From Sebastes aleutianus (taxonomy: Eukaryota > Chordata > Actinopteri > Perciformes > Sebastidae): DNA of 64,000 bases. The position numbers and the translations under genes are program-made. Below are positions 62,001 to 64,000 of this stretch, in pieces. Position 1 is the first letter of the stretch. Every line of letters starts with the position of its first letter. The stretch spans positions 7,403,544 to 7,467,543 of the forward strand of contig CAKAKS010000039.1 of assembly GCA_916700875.1 (NCBI GenBank), read 5' to 3'. Below the pieces are notes generated by a model. That model had not been told where the DNA came from. It saw nothing but the letters and a program-made list of their open reading frames with translations, and did not search any database.

Positions 62001-62047
62001 GAGGTCCACCTCACAGGGAATCCTCTTCAGCAGGAGAGTGGCTGGAG
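49969..62047 (+). CDS. lrriq1: lrriq1, leucine-rich repeats and IQ motif containing 1 (5' thirteen coding exons; 3' end outside window)
   Basis: A cilia-associated LRR/coiled-coil protein of poorly known biochemical role. Thirteen exons join in frame over 3269 nt (1089 codons plus two bases). The order is an acidic N-terminus (1-136) with DSDDIPPSLL and KLILEDLEG, a charged coiled coil (about 140-680), a Ser/Thr-rich linker, the conserved RLAWMKDCVPW block, and LRRs from about 826. The LRR part tracks mammalian LRRIQ1 closely, for example TVTLEDLPGCSLSTLAQCTQ, then DAQENNISF, LSVDHNQLISTKGL, CSHNHLARVEGLEN, LLRELHLDDNSIS and LTGNPLQQESGW. The ATG at 49969 directly follows an in-frame TAA. I see no IQ motif in the coiled coil; C-terminal IQ motifs would lie beyond the window. 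Confidence 0.95.
50142..50673. mobile_element. GGGCCCATGTGGG-type tandem-rich TIR element in lrriq1 intron 1
   Basis: Ends CCCAGACAACATTTGTCTG and (inverted) CCCAGCCAACATGGTTATG are terminal repeats. The interior consists of degenerate TGGGCCC/CCCATGTGGG modules on both strands, for example GACCCAACTAAGACCCACA near 50407 and GACCCAACTAGGACCCACAT near 50528. A recognised fish repeat type; the long open frames across it are low complexity. Confidence 0.7.
51351..51560. mobile_element. GTGGTGGAGGAAGCATTCAG repeat
   Basis: AGTGGTGGAGGAAGCATTCA, GAAGTCCTGCATTTACATTC, TTAAGTAAAAGTACAAAAGT and AAAAGTAAAAGTACTCGTTC are diagnostic of a common percomorph interspersed repeat. In lrriq1 intron 1. Confidence 0.75.
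51848..51944 (+). CDS. lrriq1: lrriq1 coding exon 2
   Basis: Acceptor GACAACAG at 51847, donor GAAG|GTATGA at 51945. Encodes DSDDIPPSLLSYFETSKSRA and CEKLILEDLE; the last block is conserved with mammalian LRRIQ1 (ELILQDLE). Confidence 0.92.
52219..52301 (+). CDS. lrriq1: lrriq1 coding exon 3
   Basis: Acceptor GCATCTCAG at 52218, donor GAGCAG|GTAAAT at 52302. Encodes DFTASHDTEDMMSLPFELDK and then DMMKLSEQ. Phase fits exons 2 and 4; primary sequence is divergent. Confidence 0.85.
52386..52500 (+). CDS. lrriq1: lrriq1 coding exon 4
   Basis: Acceptor GATACAG at 52385, donor GAAG|GTACAG at 52501. Encodes VISHTENEENNTSSDTRLFP and an acidic, low-complexity continuation. Only 84 bp of intron separate it from exon 3, close to the minimum for fish. 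Confidence 0.82.
52808..53020. mobile_element. TCAGAATCAG...TTATTGCCAAGTAGG retroposon-like repeat, copy 1
   Basis: CGGTTTATTGCCAAGTAGGT, CATACAAGGAATTTACTTTG and the A-rich tail match the second copy at 53804-54010. A common teleost repeat in lrriq1 intron 4. Confidence 0.7.
53070..53345. mobile_element. retroposon fragment beginning (ATTCA)n ... TATAGCG
   Basis: TTCAATTCAATTCAATTCAA, then TATAGCGTCAAATCACAACA and TCTCAAGACGCTTTATATA, is a very common fish retroposon end. Confidence 0.7.
53804..54010. mobile_element. TTCATTGCCAAGTAGG retroposon-like repeat, copy 2
   Basis: TCAGAATCAGAATAAGATTC, TTGCCAAGTAGGTCATTCGC, TTACAAAGAATTTGCCTTCG and the same A-rich tail as copy 1, in the same orientation. 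Confidence 0.7.
54125..54276 (+). CDS. lrriq1: lrriq1 coding exon 5 (coiled coil begins)
   Basis: Acceptor CTTGTCACAG at 54124, donor GAGAAG|GTGAGT at 54277. Encodes DEYMESEKHLALEYEAERER, then RRHCEEMKKEEQKRQIERDF; the RHC(x)xM(K) block resembles mammalian EKRHCWMKQF. Confidence 0.92.
54779..54853 (+). CDS. lrriq1: lrriq1 coding exon 6
   Basis: Acceptor GTGTCCAG at 54778, donor CAGCAG|GTATGA at 54854. Encodes LHQKELELMGKRAQEKLEQE and LLLQQ, 25 codons of coiled coil in phase 0. Confidence 0.88.
55203..57041 (+). CDS. lrriq1: lrriq1 coding exon 7 (giant coiled-coil exon)
   Basis: Acceptor ACCAATTAG at 55202, donor CAAGAG|GTGAGA at 57042; 613 open codons. Codons 1-480 or so are almost pure Glu/Lys/Arg with a few Met/Ile/Leu, a probable single alpha-helix or coiled coil. 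It carries a recent 58-residue tandem duplication. The last 110 codons are different: a Ser/Thr-rich linker, then ERTEKKRLAWMKDCVPW, SKLSLQNRRKQKG and CPDALLQSTGWKSLQE, aligning with the mammalian RRLAWIKSFKPW block. A large exon at this place also exists in mammals. Confidence 0.94.
55325..55672 (+). repeat. 174-bp in-frame tandem duplication in lrriq1 exon 7
   Basis: Copies 55325-55498 and 55499-55672 (58 codons each) differ at two visible positions, both in the GGGAGAG(A/G)GA(A/G)GAAAAG stretch. Each unit contains SRRKKEEEKKIEEMKLKKEE and ends LEDEMRIMK. A third, decayed unit may start after 55673. Confidence 0.92.
57119..57770. mobile_element. teleost interspersed element, copy B
   Basis: Same-orientation relative of 12541-13010, running from GGGATGAAACC through TAATAGCCAGCAGGGGGCGA to GTGACGTCACGGTGACTACG and CTTCTTATATACAACCTATG. 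It retains about 160 bp missing from copy A (57380-57530) and an extra AAGATGGCGACGACCAAAA segment. It occupies most of lrriq1 intron 7. Confidence 0.75.
58081..58233 (+). CDS. lrriq1: lrriq1 coding exon 8 (first LRRs)
   Basis: Acceptor CTCTTCCAG at 58080, donor GCACAG|GTGGAT at 58234. Encodes VTTVTLEDLPGCSLSTLAQC, then LRSLTLRRCGLRSLEGINQL and CYIDAQ; near-identical in pattern to mammalian LRRIQ1. Confidence 0.96.
58439..58589 (+). CDS. lrriq1: lrriq1 coding exon 9 (LRRs)
   Basis: Acceptor TTGTCACAG at 58438, donor ATCG|GTGAGA at 58590. Encodes ENNISFVDCENMSSLRVLRL, GHNKLTSIHGLAGAENVDVL and DLSHNSITRI. Confidence 0.96.
59056..59249 (+). CDS. lrriq1: lrriq1 coding exon 10 (LRRs)
   Basis: Acceptor CATCCCCAG at 59055, donor ACTGAG|GTAAAA at 59250. 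Encodes AGLESMKRLQRLSVDHNQLI, STKGLRDVYTLLHLNCSHNH and LARVEGLENSALLNTLDLRA. Confidence 0.96.
59250..61151. other. lrriq1 intron 10 (1.9 kb)
   Basis: Mostly unassigned A/T-rich sequence. CTCTCCGCAACCCTGAACAG followed by ATGGATGGA (59955-60000) is a retroposon tail. A segment 60080-60484 has short inverted ends (GGGATGGGAC / GTCCCATGCC) and may be a small DNA element. Confidence 0.5.
61152..61279 (+). CDS. lrriq1: lrriq1 coding exon 11 (LRRs)
   Basis: Acceptor TTTCCATCAG at 61151, donor AACAG|GTATGT at 61280. Encodes PPSLNNQVLLRELHLDDNSI, SSLQGLTACWLPLMQHLSVA and QN; LLRELHLDDNSIS is a verbatim LRRIQ1 signature. Confidence 0.96.
61450..61523 (+). CDS. lrriq1: lrriq1 coding exon 12 (LRR)
   Basis: Acceptor GTGTCCTAG at 61449, donor TCAG|GTAACA at 61524. 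Encodes LIQLPSMSDSVSLSNLDLRF and NCLS, matching the mammalian VSLEKLDVSHNCLS repeat. Confidence 0.94.
61954..62047 (+). CDS. lrriq1: lrriq1 coding exon 13 (last LRR in window)
   Basis: Acceptor TCTCTCAG at 61953, donor TGGAG|GTAAGG at 62048. Encodes ELQNVCESMEGCLFLREVHL and TGNPLQQESGW. The next exon should begin completing the W-R codon (mammalian NWRDSLLKVLP) and was not found before 64000. Confidence 0.94.
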
Positions 62048-64000
62048 GTAAGGCGAGGGCTTGGTGGTGGAGTTAGAGCAAATTACTTGGGCTACTTTAC
62101 TTTTACTATGATCTAAATTCACTGTTTTCTAATGTGGATGCATCTGCTTGTAAGACGAATCAGTGCTATTGTATTGAGCTGATTTGAATGTGTCGTATAC
62201 TCTCGTTGACACACAGTTTCACATCAAGATAACGTACAGTAATTAGAAATTTCCGTTTCTGGAAATTCTTTGGACAAAAGTTTCAGTTTCTGCTTCCTTT
62301 GCTGTGAAATATCTCTCGCCGTGATGGACGTTCAAAGAAACATACCAGTGAAAAGCTACTATTTCTTTATCACAAATTCGGTCTACTGGCTCAGGTAGTC
62401 TAAACATTCCAGCAGAACACAGGCCTTCCTGTCCACTTCCCAGGATTAGCACTGTGATCCGCGTCCGCTATTAGATTACTGCGACGCGCCACCGACATCT
62501 GCGCTTACGTACGCCACACTAAGGGCTCGTAATCACCCCAAATATTGATACAACAGAAAAATCAATTATCTTTTCAGTGTCAATTTGCTCATTCACTTAT
62601 CGTGCCTAAATATTTTACTGAAGTTAAGGCAGTTGCAGTGAGTTTATATGAAAAATATGCAATGACCGCTCGGATCCTTCATGCTTCTATTGGCCTGTCA
62701 CGAGCAATGATGTCAGCTGTTACAGGTTTCGCAAAGTTGTTTGGCTCCTCAGAGCTACTCACACCCATTTAGTAAAACAAAAATATGAAAAACTATACTT
62801 TGCTTGCCCCTCCAAATAGCCCATTATGTTTCAGTTTAGAAAATTAGTTTATTTTATAACATCATAACTGAGGATGTCAGTTGCACATAAACCATTCCAG
62901 CCTTTTGTACTACTTCTGATTTTTATTTGTAGATTTTCTTGCTTCATGGGTTATTCTCTGTCTGAAAAACATCCTAAAAACAGGGGTTACTTGTGGACAT
63001 TTTTCCCATCCTTAAGCCTTAACTGAACCTTAATATTTCATTGAACTTTACCTAACCTCCAATGCCAACATTGGAATTAACCCTCTGTATTTCCACCCTC
63101 ATGCCCTGGCCCTTTCATCCCAAGCCAGTGATAACACCGGTTAAATTAAAGCACCAAAAGGCAAAGCGCTAAGAGTTACACTCCCTGTATAGGCAGCCCC
63201 TGATCCAGGAGACGTGGAAGAAGAAAACACTGGGCCTGATTAATCAGGGCCACTTTAAGAGCATGTGCTTTGGAGGAAGTCTTCACTAAATGAAATACGG
63301 ACTTGTGCTCATACGGGCTAGAGAAGGAGGATGAAGGAATGTGAGCCAAGAACCGTGTTGCCCTCAGAAAGGAGGATGAAATTTATAACAATTTAGGAAA
63401 AGTTTAAGTCCAAGTATACTCAATGTAGATATAGAAAGAGATTCATAGCATTTAAATTGTGAAGCTCAATCTTTTGAAGAATAGAGTTTCATTTATTTGA
63501 TTGAATTTAAACAGTCTTTACAAATACACAGTTTGGTCCAACAAAAAAAAATGCTTTATGCTTCAAAAAAATAATAAAAACTGTTGAGTGTAGTGCAGAG
63601 GTTATCACTAGGGATGCACTGATACCGATACTGGATCTGATATCCGGCTTATACTGAGTCAAATAGCTGGATCGGGTATCGGTGGCAATGGGGCCGATCT
63701 ATTCAATTCAACTATATATTTATATACTATTTACATCATACATTGTAAATTTAATTACAATTTTGACCAATTTGTTTTTAGCATTAAAAAGGTTTACACT
63801 TGAATTGTAATTCCTGTTCATTTTGAAGATTTTTTTTTACCAAGTTGTTGGTGTATGATTTATTATTTTAATGATAAAGAATAATTAAATAAATGTATAT
63901 CTATGTATTTATTGGTAACATTTTGTTTTACAAAGTTAGGAAAGCAATGTTTAAGTCAGACCTGATGTTGCCTTACACATAAAAGAATGATCCCAGTCAC
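62048..64000. other. lrriq1 intron 13 (incomplete)
   Basis: No further exon found. Open frames here (for example 62545-62772) resemble no protein family. The last 390 bp belong to a dispersed repeat. Confidence 0.6.
63609..64000. mobile_element. TAGGGATGCACCGATACCGATA-family repeat (runs off the window)
   Basis: CTAGGGATGCACTGATACCG, ATATCCGGCTTATACTGAGT and GATCGGGTATCGGTGGCAAT are diagnostic of a common fish hAT-like element end. Confidence 0.65.

Noticed and set aside
62545..62772. 75-codon frame in the last lrriq1 intron as the next exon
   Set aside because: It does not continue the LRR/WRxxLL pattern expected after exon 13 and lacks a matching acceptor phase.

Overview
This is vertebrate nuclear DNA, almost certainly from a ray-finned (teleost) fish and probably a percomorph. 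Genes are split into many short GT-AG exons, introns are compact by mammalian standards, and intergenic DNA and introns are packed with repeat families that I recognise from percomorph genomes. There are no bacterial operons, CRISPR arrays or phage modules. I identified proteins by reading the translated exons against remembered family sequences; no database search was run.

Layout. (1) 1-3206, plus strand: the last four coding exons of lrrk2, covering the end of its C-terminal WD40 domain and the stop codon. (2) 5676-28120, minus strand: a complete slc6a15 (B0AT2-type neutral amino-acid transporter). It has 11 coding exons that join in frame to 738 codons plus stop, with a probable 5'UTR exon segment just upstream. 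lrrk2 and slc6a15 converge tail to tail across about 2.5 kb. (3) 28.3-49.7 kb: a gene-poor interval of about 21 kb made largely of transposon relics, with no tetraspanin exon seen. (4) 49969-62047, plus strand and continuing past the window: the first 13 coding exons of lrriq1. They encode an acidic N-terminus, a very long Glu/Lys/Arg coiled coil and the leucine-rich repeats. A textbook RFX X-box lies about 185 bp before its ATG, fitting a cilia-associated gene.

The three genes do not form a pathway. slc6a15-lrriq1 adjacency matches tetrapods (human 12q21.31), whereas LRRK2 lies far away on human 12q12, so the lrrk2/slc6a15 junction marks a rearranged synteny boundary. Nothing here looks like a new multi-gene system. 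The items most worth a second look are the X-box, the recent 174-bp in-frame duplication and apparent lack of an upstream IQ motif in the lrriq1 coiled coil, the 33-bp duplication in a WD40 loop of lrrk2, a perfect 18-bp hairpin in an slc6a15 intron, a GC-rich coding-like block behind lrrk2, and several well-delimited nested transposons.
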